Of a stretch of 64,000 bases of DNA, positions 16,628-23,831 are shown piece after piece. This DNA comes from Blautia sp. An249 (GTDB lineage Bacteria; Bacillota; Clostridia; Lachnospirales; Lachnospiraceae). The position numbers and the translations under genes were made by a program. Each line of letters begins with the position of its first letter. Positions within the stretch are counted from its first letter, which is position 1. The notes beneath the pieces were generated by a model. That model was not told the origin of the DNA. It searched no databases and saw only the letters and a program-made list of their open reading frames with translations. The stretch is from NCBI RefSeq assembly GCF_002159835.1, contig NZ_NFJL01000014.1:41278-105277 (forward strand), read 5' to 3'.

Positions 16628-17590
16628 CCTCCTTGCAAGGGCAATCCGCCTGCCGTCTTTCCTGCGGCTGTACTGGTAGCAGATACGGTTCTCGCTTAAA
16701 AATGTGGTGCGGTATTCATTCAGCCATTTCGTAATCACCGTGGGTATGGTTTCCGTTTCCCCCATAGCGGCTAACAGTTCCGTTGCCGTGCCTATCCATT
16801 CTTCCTTATCCCTCATAAAATCCACCAACCGAAAAAGGACATCTGGTATCGTTTCTTTCGCAAGCTGCTCCTGCGTTTTCCGCTCCACAAGCTCCCAACG
16901 GCAATCACGGAAACGCAGCGTGTATTCCTGATAAGGCGTGTCCCTGCCCGTCACATACAGCTTGGCGGTGTCAGACGCACGTTTCTCCTTTTCCAGAACA
17001 AAGGTAGCGTCCGCACTCCCCGTTAATCCTGTCGTCCCAGACACCTTGTTGAACACGTCGCTGTCATTCTGCTTTCGGATGTGGTGTACGACAATGACCG
17101 CCAGAGAGTGCCTGTCGGCAAAGTCTTTGATGAGGGAGATGTCCCCATAGTCGCTTGCATAGGCATTGTCTTTTGAAGCTGTACGGACTTTCTGCAAGGT
17201 ATCAATGACAATGAGCCTGCTGTCTGGGTAATCTTTCAGATAATCTTCAAGCTGCACGATAAGACCGTCTGACAGCTTGCAGCTTGCCACGGCAAAGTGG
17301 AGCCGCCCGCTTGCTTCGTCCGTCAAACGAAATAACCTGTCCTGTATGCGGCAGAACGTGTCCTCAAGGCAGAGGTAAAGCACATCGCCCTCCATTGTCG
17401 GCATATCCCATAAAGGGATTCCCTGCGACACGCATAAGCATAGCTTCAGCATGAGCCAGCTTTTGCCTATCTTCTGTGAGCCGCAGAACAGCGATAAGCC
17501 TGTCGGGATAAGGCTGTCCACCACAAAGGATGGTTTCTCAAGCGGTTCATAAAGGAGCGTTTCGGCGTTGACTGTCTGTAACTTCTGCAT
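16565..17590 (-). CDS. RepA-like AAA ATPase (replicative helicase type)
   Basis: A 341-residue ATPase of the RepA/AAA_25 type. Walker A is GSQKIGKSW (37-45), Walker B LIVIDTLQK (about 127-135), and a VVHHIRKQNDSDVF motif follows, with GTTGLTGSAD sensing region near 185. A winged-helix-like C-terminal part follows. Such proteins act as replication or loading helicases on plasmids and mobilizable elements. The last about 20 residues (GDSGDGGDSD...) are encoded by the iteron-like repeat, so the gene end may have shifted. The upstream sigma-like gene is broken. Confidence 0.85.
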   Translation of the reverse strand: MQKLQTVNAETLLYEPLEKPSFVVDSLIPTGLSLFCGSQKIGKSWLMLKLCLCVSQGIPLWDMPTMEGDVLYLCLEDTFCRIQDRLFRLTDEASGRLHFAVASCKLSDGLIVQLEDYLKDYPDSRLIVIDTLQKVRTASKDNAYASDYGDISLIKDFADRHSLAVIVVHHIRKQNDSDVFNKVSGTTGLTGSADATFVLEKEKRASDTAKLYVTGRDTPYQEYTLRFRDCRWELVERKTQEQLAKETIPDVLFRLVDFMRDKEEWIGTATELLAAMGETETIPTVITKWLNEYRTTFLSENRICYQYSRRKDGRRIALARRAGDSGDGGDSDIRIPPCYCH

Positions 17591-17744
17591 GGCTTTCCTC
17601 CTTTCGGGCGGTGTCTTTGTTTTCGTTGCACATAGGCGTTGACCTCCTTAAAAATAGATTTACTCCCACGGAAAAAAGTGAGAGTATGTAATGCCGCCAA
17701 TCCCACACAAATAAAAAACAGATTTCTTTTTCGGGCGGTGTCGG

Positions 17745-18219
17745 TCACGGTTGGAGATATTTCTTCAATTTCCGCCTTTACTTTCTCCTTTGCAATCGCA
17801 ACAGATTTCTGTATTGCCGAAGCGGTGCAATGCTCCATAGCGGCGATTTGGTAAAAATTGAACTCATACTCGTAGTAGAGCAGGAAACGCCGCCTTTGTA
17901 TCTCTGGAAGGCTCCCAACCGCCTTATAGAGCGTTTCATTCCGTTCTTCCTCAACCATGCGTTCATCAAGGCTCTTAGGCACACGCAACGCCCGTCTGTA
18001 AAGGGTTTCGTCCCATACCTCGTTAAACTCCCTGTGCCGCTCGTCCCATTAGAAAAGATTCCTGTTCCTGCGCTCCATCTGCCGAAACTCCATAAAGAAC
18101 TGTTCCGACACTTCCAACTCGTGGGATTTGCCCTGCCCGTCCTTAAAGCTGATAAAATACCTTGTGCCGCTTTCCGTGGATTCCTCCCGAAGCGTGTATG
18201 CCTTAACCCTGTATGCCAT
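17745..18219 (-). pseudogene. Sigma-70-like regulator, broken by a stop codon and a frameshift
   Basis: The frame begins MAYRVKAYTLREEST with an AGGAGG site, runs to RRNRNLF, meets TAA at 18049-18051, and continues in the same frame as WDERHREFNEVWDE ... RVPKSLDERMVEEERNETL ... AAMEHCTASAIQKSVAIAKEK. The continuation is a sigma region 4-like helix-turn-helix. CAA to TAA is the simplest origin of the stop. Near the end a one-base insertion (GAAGAAATAT) throws the frame off KYLQP-stop, the expected end. Two lesions indicate loss of function. A TTG restart after the stop is possible but weak. Confidence 0.75.
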
Positions 18220-18234
18220 CCTGTTGTCCTCCTG

Positions 18235-18267
18235 CAAAAAATGAGTGAGGGGATTTCCATCCCTCAC
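18235..18267 (-). terminator. Hairpin with T run before the broken sigma-like gene
   Basis: On the minus strand GTGAGGG pairs with CCCTCAC and is followed by TCATTTTTTG. It separates the middle sigma-like gene from the broken one, which starts only 16 bases further on. Confidence 0.75.
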
Positions 18268-18302
18268 CCAGTAGCCCGCAGGATGGCAGGCTGTTTTAGA
18301 AG

Positions 18303-18728
18303 CTATAAAATTTTCCGCAGCTTCTTCCGCAGATGGTCTAACCTCGCATAGATGGCACCAGTCGTCAAATGCACAAGCGGGGCAATCTCCTTTGTGGAAT
18401 ACCCCTGCATTTTCAGCAGGACGATTTTCAAGGTACGCCCGTCCACCGTGACTAATACTTGATAGAGATTTTCGCTCTCAATCTCTTCCAGTAACTCCGC
18501 AACCGTACCCACTTCCGCCTGCCGCTCCCTGCCTGCCATGTCCTCAAGATATTCCGCAACGTCATTCGTCCATCGGTAAAACCGCCTGTTGGAATTGAAG
18601 TCTGCCCTGTCCGCCATGCGTATCTGCTCAATGGTCGCTTCATCAACGCCGCACTCACGCAGCAGCTTTTCCTCCGCTTCTTTCCAGATACGCCATTTCC
18701 TGTCCTCCCGTCCGTGGTTGTATGCCAT
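18303..18728 (-). CDS. Sigma-70-like helix-turn-helix regulator of the element
   Basis: A 141-residue protein with a C-terminal sigma region 4-type helix-turn-helix: LKMQGYSTKEIAPLVHLTTG then AIYARLDHLRKKLRKIL. The N-terminal half is charged and helical (WKEAEEKLLRECGVDEATIE). No region 2 is recognisable, so this is a partial sigma-like protein of the kind common in clostridial mobile elements, probably regulating element genes. The start at 18728 is supported by TTGGAGGAAG; the longer frame lacks a site. Confidence 0.75.
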   Translation of the reverse strand: MAYNHGREDRKWRIWKEAEEKLLRECGVDEATIEQIRMADRADFNSNRRFYRWTNDVAEYLEDMAGRERQAEVGTVAELLEEIESENLYQVLVTVDGRTLKIVLLKMQGYSTKEIAPLVHLTTGAIYARLDHLRKKLRKIL

Positions 18729-18764
18729 TCTTACTTCCTCCAATCAGAATTGATTGAGAGGGCA

Positions 18765-18808
18765 GAGAAAAGCCCCCTCATCTTCCCAAAGGAAAAAACA
18801 AGGGGGCT
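18765..18808 (-). terminator. Strong hairpin between the first and second sigma-like genes
   Basis: On the minus strand AGCCCCCT pairs with AGGGGGCT over a 22-base loop, followed by TTTCTC. It lies 37 bases before the start of the next regulator gene. Confidence 0.7.
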
Positions 18809-18822
18809 GAACGCCTTAAATT

Positions 18823-19335
18823 TTAATTTTCTATTATCTTTCTTAGTTTTATTAGGATTCTGGCTTTGCGTTTGTTTACAACGCTCTGGGTTATGCCCAA
18901 CCTCGCCCCGACTTCACGCTCGGAAAGTCCGTCAAAAAAGATTGCCTGTATCAGCTCCTGTTCACTATCCGACAGCAAAGGCAGGGCGGCTTTCAGCCTG
19001 TCCACCATGACCGCATTGACAACGGTTTCTGCAATGTCCACCGCTTCATCAGTGATAAAGTCCAGAGGATTCCCCTCGCTGTCCGTAAATCCGTCGAGAG
19101 ATAGCAGTCTATTCTTTGTATCTAATTTTTGCAGATAACGCCACCGTTCCTTGTCACGGTAGAAGTCTGTGTATTGCTCCCTCACGACTTCAAGCAGACA
19201 GCCTTGAATGGGGATAAACAGCTTGTCCATATAGGTCTGGTCGGATTCCCTGCAACGGCAGAACTCCGTGTAGGATAATTCCACATAGCCGCCACTTTCT
19301 CTGATATATACCTTTCTTGGTGCATATTTCACCAT
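18823..19335 (-). CDS. Sigma-70 family-like regulator of the element
   Basis: A 170-residue protein whose C-terminal 60 residues are a sigma region 4-type helix-turn-helix: LPLLSDSEQELIQAIFFDGL, SEREVGARLGITQSVVNKRK, then ARILIKLRKII. The N-terminal part (VKYAPRKVYIRESGGYVELSY) is typical of sigma-like genes on clostridial elements. It is the first of three sigma-like genes. The start at 19335 is supported by GGGAGGTATTT; the longer frame runs into the leader. A promoter and an attenuator-like hairpin lie in its leader (19444-19529). Confidence 0.8.
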   Translation of the reverse strand: MVKYAPRKVYIRESGGYVELSYTEFCRCRESDQTYMDKLFIPIQGCLLEVVREQYTDFYRDKERWRYLQKLDTKNRLLSLDGFTDSEGNPLDFITDEAVDIAETVVNAVMVDRLKAALPLLSDSEQELIQAIFFDGLSEREVGARLGITQSVVNKRKARILIKLRKIIEN

Positions 19336-19443
19336 AAATACCTCCCATCTGAATTTTTGAAATGTAAAAAATCCAGATGGAGAGGCGGAGAACGACACCG
19401 CATATCAGAAACAGCCCTACGGCACTTTCCAACAAAAATCGAC

Positions 19444-19529
19444 AAAAGAAAAACCGCAAAGGCTCTGTGACCTTTACGGTTATAGGAAATAGTAATTCTA
19501 TTGTATGGAGATTGTACTTCTACTTTCAA
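19444..19529 (-). promoter_or_regulatory. Promoter and attenuator-like hairpin before the sigma-like genes
   Basis: On the minus strand TTGAAA (19524-19529), an 18-base spacer and TACAAT (19500-19505) form a plausible promoter. About 20 bases downstream CCGTAAAGG pairs with CCTTTGCGG (19454-19479), followed by TTTTTCTTTT. The terminator precedes the gene start by over 100 bases, so transcription must pass it: an attenuation arrangement. Confidence 0.6.
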
Positions 19530-19769
19530 GGTGAGAAGTACCGTTGCACTGGCAGAAATTTTTTTAACTGGTTTCCTGCCGTTCTCTGATATGCTATGTA
19601 TTGATAAATTTTGCTTCGTATGAGCAGATAGATAACTGCCCGAAAAAAGGACATAAAAAAATCCCTCCAAATTTAAAAACAAATTCAGAGGGTAATTTAG
19701 GGTATAACAAAATAACCCACCCGAATATCGTTTTTTTTATTTGGTGAGTTTGTTCTTTCAAATACGAAA
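19530..19769 (-). other. Non-coding stretch between the sigma leader and the KTR terminator
   Basis: No supported gene. It is AT-rich and contains a weak hairpin (TCCCTCC with a GGGTAA partner, around 19660-19700). Only short chance frames are present. Confidence 0.5.
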
Positions 19770-19817
19770 CAAAAAGAGCCGATGATTCGTGAATTGTTCC
19801 ACAATTTCATCGGCTCT
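19770..19817 (-). terminator. Terminator downstream of the KTR gene next to tet(O)
   Basis: On the minus strand AGAGCCGATGA pairs with TCATCGGCTCT, followed by TTTTTG. It is the counterpart of the terminator at 2583-2635 after the other KTR gene. Confidence 0.85.
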
Positions 19818-19822
19818 GCGTC

Positions 19823-19996
19823 TTAAGCGTCTGGCTCTTTGATGACAGTTATCTTCAAGTTGTCAACTTTAATCAATCTTTCTTGTCTGCATTTTGGACA
19901 ATAAAGGGGATAATTCTCCAAAACAGTGTCCTTCCTAATTTTATTACGGGTTTTGCTCCCACAAACAGGACACAATATCCATTCGCATTTCATCAT
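19823..19996 (-). CDS. Small cysteine-rich KTR-domain protein (tet(O)-linked)
   Basis: A 57-residue protein beginning MMKCEWILCPVCGSK, with KTRNKIRKDT (the KTR motif) and a second knuckle CPKCRQERL; four cysteines probably bind one zinc. It lies 51 bases downstream of tet(O) on the same strand and ends in its own terminator, so it is likely expressed with tet(O). It is homologous to the 70-residue protein at 2379-2591. The function is unknown; adjacency to ribosomal-protection genes is a known pattern. Confidence 0.85.
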   Translation of the reverse strand: MMKCEWILCPVCGSKTRNKIRKDTVLENYPLYCPKCRQERLIKVDNLKITVIKEPDA

Positions 19997-20047
19997 AATT
20001 AGTCTCTAATCCTTTCAAATCTCATTTTATATGACTTTTGCAAGCTG

Positions 20048-21967
20048 TTAAGCTAACTTGTGGAACATATGCCGAACCTTATCTATACGGCTATTCGGGC
20101 GGCGGGGTTGGCAAATAAATTTACCAATAGCTGGCTGGTATCCTTTTAACTCTGTCAAGCAGACTCCCTGCCCATTTGTGAAATAAGTTAAATCGTTCCT
20201 GTATTCTTGAATACATCTAGCAGGGATTTCTCCTTTCAGAATGACCTCGTCATTCTTTATCTGAGTACTTACAATATCTGCACAATACCTTGGAGCATCA
20301 TGATACGCCCGTGAGAGATATTCCTGCGGTGCATAAATTTCAAAGTGGAGATATGGCTCTAATAGTTCTGTCCCTGCTTTTTTTAAAGCCTGCTCCAATA
20401 CGATAGGGGAAAGCAGCCGAAAGTCTGCGGGGGTACTTACAGGACTATAATACAATCCATATTCAAAACAGATTTTACAGTCTGTCACTTTCCATCCATA
20501 CAGCCCCTGCTCGCAGCCATAAAGAACCCCCTCCATAACCGCATTTTGGAACGATTGATTTAAATATCCAAGTGAAACTCTGCTTTCATACTGCACTCCG
20601 CTTCCAATAGGGAGCGGCTCTATGGACAACCCGACAGAAGCCCAGAAAGGATTTGGCGGGACTTCTATGTGGATGGTATATTCTGCTTTTCTAAGCGGTC
20701 TTTCCATATATATAACAGTAGGCTCTTTTATTTCTGCCTCCACATGATATTTTTCCTCAAGGATGGCACAAATGACTTCCATCTGCACATTCCCCAAAAA
20801 AGAAAGTATAATCTCATGCGTTGTAGTATCCACATAATATTTTAAAAGAGGGTCGCCATCTGAAATTTCTGTAAGTGCCCCAAGCAATATTTCCCGCTGT
20901 TCAGATTTCTTTACTGCAATCGTTGTTTGGAGCATAGGGAGAGGATTTTCAATAAATTTTCTCTGCGGCAACAGTATTTCGTTCCCCAAAATACTGTTTA
21001 GCTGCAAAACATCATTTGGTAAAATTACAATATCACCAGAGCAGGCTGTATCGGATGAATATAATTCACCGTTTGTCGGAACACACATCTCTGTGATTTT
21101 TATTTTCTCTTTTTCAGATATTCTAATAACATCCCTCAAATGCAATGTTCCGCTATATATACGCACATAAACAAAACGCCGCCTTTTCTCTGAATATTCA
21201 ATCTTAAAAACCTGCCCGCATAGTTCAGATTGACCTTCAGGCGTTGATGAATAAAATTTACTGGCAATTACTTCTATAAGCTGCCGAATCCCCAGATTGT
21301 TTTTAGCGCTTCCGTGATAAACGGGAAATAACGTTCCGTTTTGGAATCTCCTGTTTTCTTCCTGTTCCAGTTCTGACATTTTAAACGGTTTCCCTGACAT
21401 ATATTTCTCTAATAGTTCATCGTTTCCCATAATTACCGCATCCCACTGTTCCATATCGTCATTGTCCGTTACATTTATATGGGGATGCTGCCCAACCTTT
21501 TGCTTCACTATAATTTCCGAAGAAAGCTTTGCTTTCATTTCCCGATATACCATTGGCAAATCAATCCCCTCTTGGTCAATTTTATTGATGAAAAAAATTG
21601 TCGGAATCTTCATTATCTGTAGTGCATGAAACAGTATACGGGTCTGTGCCTGTATGCCATCCTTTGCAGAAACTAATAATACTGCTCCGTCTAATACGGA
21701 TAAAGAACGGTATACTTCCGCCAAAAAATCCATATGGCCTGGCGTATCTATAATGTTGACTTTTACATCCTCCCACTGAAAAGATGTCACTGCTGTCTGG
21801 ATAGTGATTCCCCTTTGACGCTCCAAATTCATTGTATCTGTCCTTGTTGTGCCTTCATCTACGCTCCCTAGTTCTGCAATTGCACCACTGGTATACAATA
21901 AACTTTCCGTTAATGTTGTCTTTCCTGCGTCAACGTGAGCCAGAATGCCTAAGTTAATTATTTTCAT
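20048..21967 (-). CDS. tet(O): Tetracycline resistance ribosomal protection protein Tet(O)
   Basis: A 639-residue GTPase related to EF-G. The G domain shows [10 protein letters not shown] (G1, near 10-19), RGITIQ (G2), DTPGHMDF (G3) and NKID (G4). The sequence matches Tet(O) as remembered over its whole length, including the N-terminal [17 protein letters not shown] and the C-terminal [14 protein letters not shown], with only scattered differences. It releases tetracycline from the ribosomal A site. The start has TAGGAGGAAA. Expression is controlled by an attenuator leader upstream. Full length and no frameshift indicate a functional gene. Confidence 0.98.
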   Translation of the reverse strand: MKIINLGILAHVDAGKTTLTESLLYTSGAIAELGSVDEGTTRTDTMNLERQRGITIQTAVTSFQWEDVKVNIIDTPGHMDFLAEVYRSLSVLDGAVLLVSAKDGIQAQTRILFHALQIMKIPTIFFINKIDQEGIDLPMVYREMKAKLSSEIIVKQKVGQHPHINVTDNDDMEQWDAVIMGNDELLEKYMSGKPFKMSELEQEENRRFQNGTLFPVYHGSAKNNLGIRQLIEVIASKFYSSTPEGQSELCGQVFKIEYSEKRRRFVYVRIYSGTLHLRDVIRISEKEKIKITEMCVPTNGELYSSDTACSGDIVILPNDVLQLNSILGNEILLPQRKFIENPLPMLQTTIAVKKSEQREILLGALTEISDGDPLLKYYVDTTTHEIILSFLGNVQMEVICAILEEKYHVEAEIKEPTVIYMERPLRKAEYTIHIEVPPNPFWASVGLSIEPLPIGSGVQYESRVSLGYLNQSFQNAVMEGVLYGCEQGLYGWKVTDCKICFEYGLYYSPVSTPADFRLLSPIVLEQALKKAGTELLEPYLHFEIYAPQEYLSRAYHDAPRYCADIVSTQIKNDEVILKGEIPARCIQEYRNDLTYFTNGQGVCLTELKGYQPAIGKFICQPRRPNSRIDKVRHMFHKLA

Positions 21968-22000
21968 GTGATTTTCCTCCTATCAACACCCAAAAAAGGG

Positions 22001-22039
22001 CATAAAAATACCCAGTGATAAATACTCCTATCACTGGGT
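22001..22039 (-). terminator. Attenuator hairpin in the tet(O) leader
   Basis: On the minus strand ACCCAGTGATA pairs perfectly with TATCACTGGGT (22010-22039), followed by ATTTTTATGCCC. It lies 34 bases upstream of the tet(O) start and can end transcription unless the leader is translated in the presence of drug-slowed ribosomes, as proposed for tet(M) of Tn916. Confidence 0.8.
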
Positions 22040-22065
22040 AAATAACTCCAATAGCCCCAAAACAC

Positions 22066-22083
22066 TTATATGTTTTCGGGCAT
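22066..22083 (-). CDS. tet(O) leader peptide MPENI
   Basis: ATG-CCC-GAA-AAC-ATA-TAA encodes five residues. After the stop, the same frame reads VFWGYWSYLPSDRSIYHW, as in the orf12 leader of Tn916 tet(M). Its position before the attenuator hairpin fits translational control of termination. Confidence 0.65.
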   Translation of the reverse strand: MPENI

Positions 22084-22247
22084 ATAAAATTACATGATAA
22101 AAGTATTCTTAAACTGGGTACAAAAAACTAAGCCCCATATTAAAAGTGAAACGGGACTGCTACTTTTTGTTCCCACTATCAAATTGACAGTTTATTTAAG
22201 AATACCTTGCCGCATATTTATTAACTCCTTGTATAATACTGAATCTA

Positions 22248-22276
22248 ATTATATTCCTTAACCCTTTATTTGTCAA
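22248..22276 (-). promoter_or_regulatory. Promoter of tet(O)
   Basis: On the minus strand TTGACA (22271-22276) and TATAAT (22248-22253) are both perfect and are separated by 17 bases. The transcript would have a leader of about 270 bases holding the leader peptide and attenuator. The rest of 21968-22333 has no other gene. Confidence 0.9.
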
Positions 22277-22333
22277 GCTGACAAACTAAAGCAGAAAAAG
22301 CGGCAGGATTTCCCCCTGCCACTAATCATCTGT

Positions 22334-22708
22334 TTATGCAAAAATAATTTCCTTTTCCACAATCTCCCTCGCACAAGCCCTTATGTTATTGAGGCATCCT
22401 GTCCATTCTAAGGCGTTTTCTGCCTTTAGCTGTTCCGTTATGCCCTGTGCCTGTTTCATACCCTCTATGAGCCTTTCAAAGCGTTCCTGTGCCTGTCTGT
22501 TGATGTCGGCAAGGTAGGCGTTTAGCCTGCCGCTTGTAAGAAGATTGGTGTATGTAACTTTACGGTACTGTTTTAGATAATCTAAATGCCGTTGCCCCCA
22601 GATGCCTATTGCCTGTTCTTCTTCGGCGGGTACAGTTAAGCACGGTATCAAATAATCCCCTTGCCTTTCGTATTTGCCGCCCAGTTCCTCAAATAATGAT
22701 TTTGCCAT
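22334..22708 (-). CDS. tnpV: TnpV-like transposon protein
   Basis: A 124-residue protein recognised as TnpV of the Tn4451/Tn4453 group from KSLFEELGGKYERQGDYLIP, GIWGQRHLDYLKQYRKV, TNLLTSGRLNAYL and LNNIRACAREIV. Its function is unknown; it is carried by many clostridial mobile elements. It is the last gene before the presumed right end of the element, about 40 bases from the inverted TGTCCGCAAAA sequence. It lies upstream of, and on the same strand as, tet(O), separated by the tet(O) promoter. Confidence 0.88.
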   Translation of the reverse strand: MAKSLFEELGGKYERQGDYLIPCLTVPAEEEQAIGIWGQRHLDYLKQYRKVTYTNLLTSGRLNAYLADINRQAQERFERLIEGMKQAQGITEQLKAENALEWTGCLNNIRACAREIVEKEIIFA

Positions 22709-22837
22709 TGTCTGTTACCTCCACATTCTTTTTTATTTTGAATGTCCGCAAAATCCGTCCTACATCTGTCGTCCCACAAGCATATCCAATAGCAAAAAAT
22801 AAACGAATTGAGAAATACAAAGCTAAGTGGTGTGCAT

Positions 22838-22868
22838 AAAAAACCAGCCGCACGAAATCGTGCGACTG
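22838..22868 (-). terminator. Terminator after the nitroreductase gene
   Basis: On the minus strand CAGTCGCACGA pairs with TCGTGCGGCTG, followed by GTTTTTTATG. It belongs to the nitroreductase gene upstream. The stretch 22709-22837 between it and tnpV holds the presumed right end of the element and no gene. Confidence 0.85.
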
Positions 22869-22944
22869 ATTCAGAGCATCTTATTTTAGATATTTGACCT
22901 GTCTACTTGACAGGGGGCATATCAATCCGGTTCCTTTTTTTCTT

Positions 22945-23610
22945 CTACTTCCACTGAAAGTTCTCTTTTCCTGCCCCGATTTCAAAATGGTATTTGGCAA
23001 TGCCAAGATCAATTTTGCTGTAAAATCCCATTCCTGCTTTGGATGATACAGTATTACCATCCAAAGTAAACGTAAACTTTTGCTGATTGACAGCCGTAGG
23101 AGCGAGCAAAGCCGCATCAATTCCATTGAGGAACCATTCCGGCGGTGTTCCCTGAACATTCATAACCCGTTCTCTGGATTTTGATTTATGAGGGATGCCG
23201 GCAGTCTTTCCGTAGCCAAGAGCAATTACAAGGCACAGCTTTTCCCCTTTATTGATTTGAAACCTAGCTTTTCCCTTACTGTACGTCATAGCTACCCAAC
23301 AGGTATTTAAGCCCATCATCTGTGCATACAGGACGATCTTTTCTCCATAATATCCACATTTTTCTTCTAAGTCCCTGCTCTTTTTTCCTGCAAGTGCAAT
23401 ATAATTCCTGACGCCGGAAAATTTGCCATAGTGTGCCATGAAACTATCAAATGCGTCAGGCTCGTCCAGAATGAGCTGTAAATGCAGTCCACTGTCTTTA
23501 TTACATTGTTCTGTAAACGAAAACAAATCTTCTTTTACGTTTCCTTCAATTCTTTTGTCCGTATAAGTTCTTACGGAATGTCTTTCCTTCATTGCCTTTA
23601 ATAAATCCAT
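22945..23610 (-). CDS. Nitroreductase family protein
   Basis: A 221-residue FMN-dependent nitroreductase-type protein. The N-terminus MDLLKAMKERHSVRTYTDKR is the usual FMN phosphate-binding start (RHSVR). KIVLYAQMMGLNTCWVAMTY and LCLVIALGYGKTAGIPHKSK are the expected later motifs, and GIDAALLAPTAVNQQKFTF is the AxxAPTAxNxQ FMN region. These enzymes reduce nitro groups, quinones or flavins with NAD(P)H. The start at 23610 has CCAGGAGG. It lies beside the right end of the mobile element and has its own terminator, so it is probably a backbone gene. Confidence 0.88.
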   Translation of the reverse strand: MDLLKAMKERHSVRTYTDKRIEGNVKEDLFSFTEQCNKDSGLHLQLILDEPDAFDSFMAHYGKFSGVRNYIALAGKKSRDLEEKCGYYGEKIVLYAQMMGLNTCWVAMTYSKGKARFQINKGEKLCLVIALGYGKTAGIPHKSKSRERVMNVQGTPPEWFLNGIDAALLAPTAVNQQKFTFTLDGNTVSSKAGMGFYSKIDLGIAKYHFEIGAGKENFQWK

Positions 23611-23831
23611 GTTTAGTCCTCCTGGTTCTATTTCGATGCTTCTGGGTCTGATATGCAATATGGATTACGTGTCAGCACGTGAATGTTCATATTATAACAT
23701 ATTTTATTGGAAGCAGCGTATTTGTAAAGAAAATCAGGATATAAATCAGGATTTAATTTCTTTCATGAGTATAGACGCGGAAATAGATGGGGTGTAAAAT
23801 AAGCTTATGAAAAAGAAAAGGGGATGAAACT

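Larger units (their letters stand above)
11760..22760 (-). mobile_element. Mobilizable element with serine recombinase, MOBV relaxase and tet(O)
   Basis: About 11 kb of minus-strand genes: a large serine recombinase at the left end, PC4-like protein, ParB, Mob/Pre relaxase, RepA-like ATPase, sigma-like regulators, KTR protein, tet(O), and TnpV at the right end. TnpX-type recombinase, TnpZ-type Mob and TnpV are hallmarks of the Tn4451/Tn4453 family, but gene order and cargo differ. The 11-bp sequence TTTTGCGGACA at 11775-11785 reappears inverted at 22743-22753, near both putative ends. No conjugation (type IV secretion) genes are present, so it would depend on a helper element. The exact borders are inferred. 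Confidence 0.75.

Noticed and set aside
17590..17640. 28-codon frame MCNENKDTARKEES overlapping the ATPase start
   Set aside because: It has a ribosome site but overlaps the ATPase gene out of frame and shows no recognisable feature; it may be a leader peptide but cannot be supported.
17778..18260. 160-codon open frame on the minus strand
   Set aside because: It is an out-of-frame shadow of the broken sigma-like gene; composition (Arg/Trp/Ser-rich) is not protein-like.
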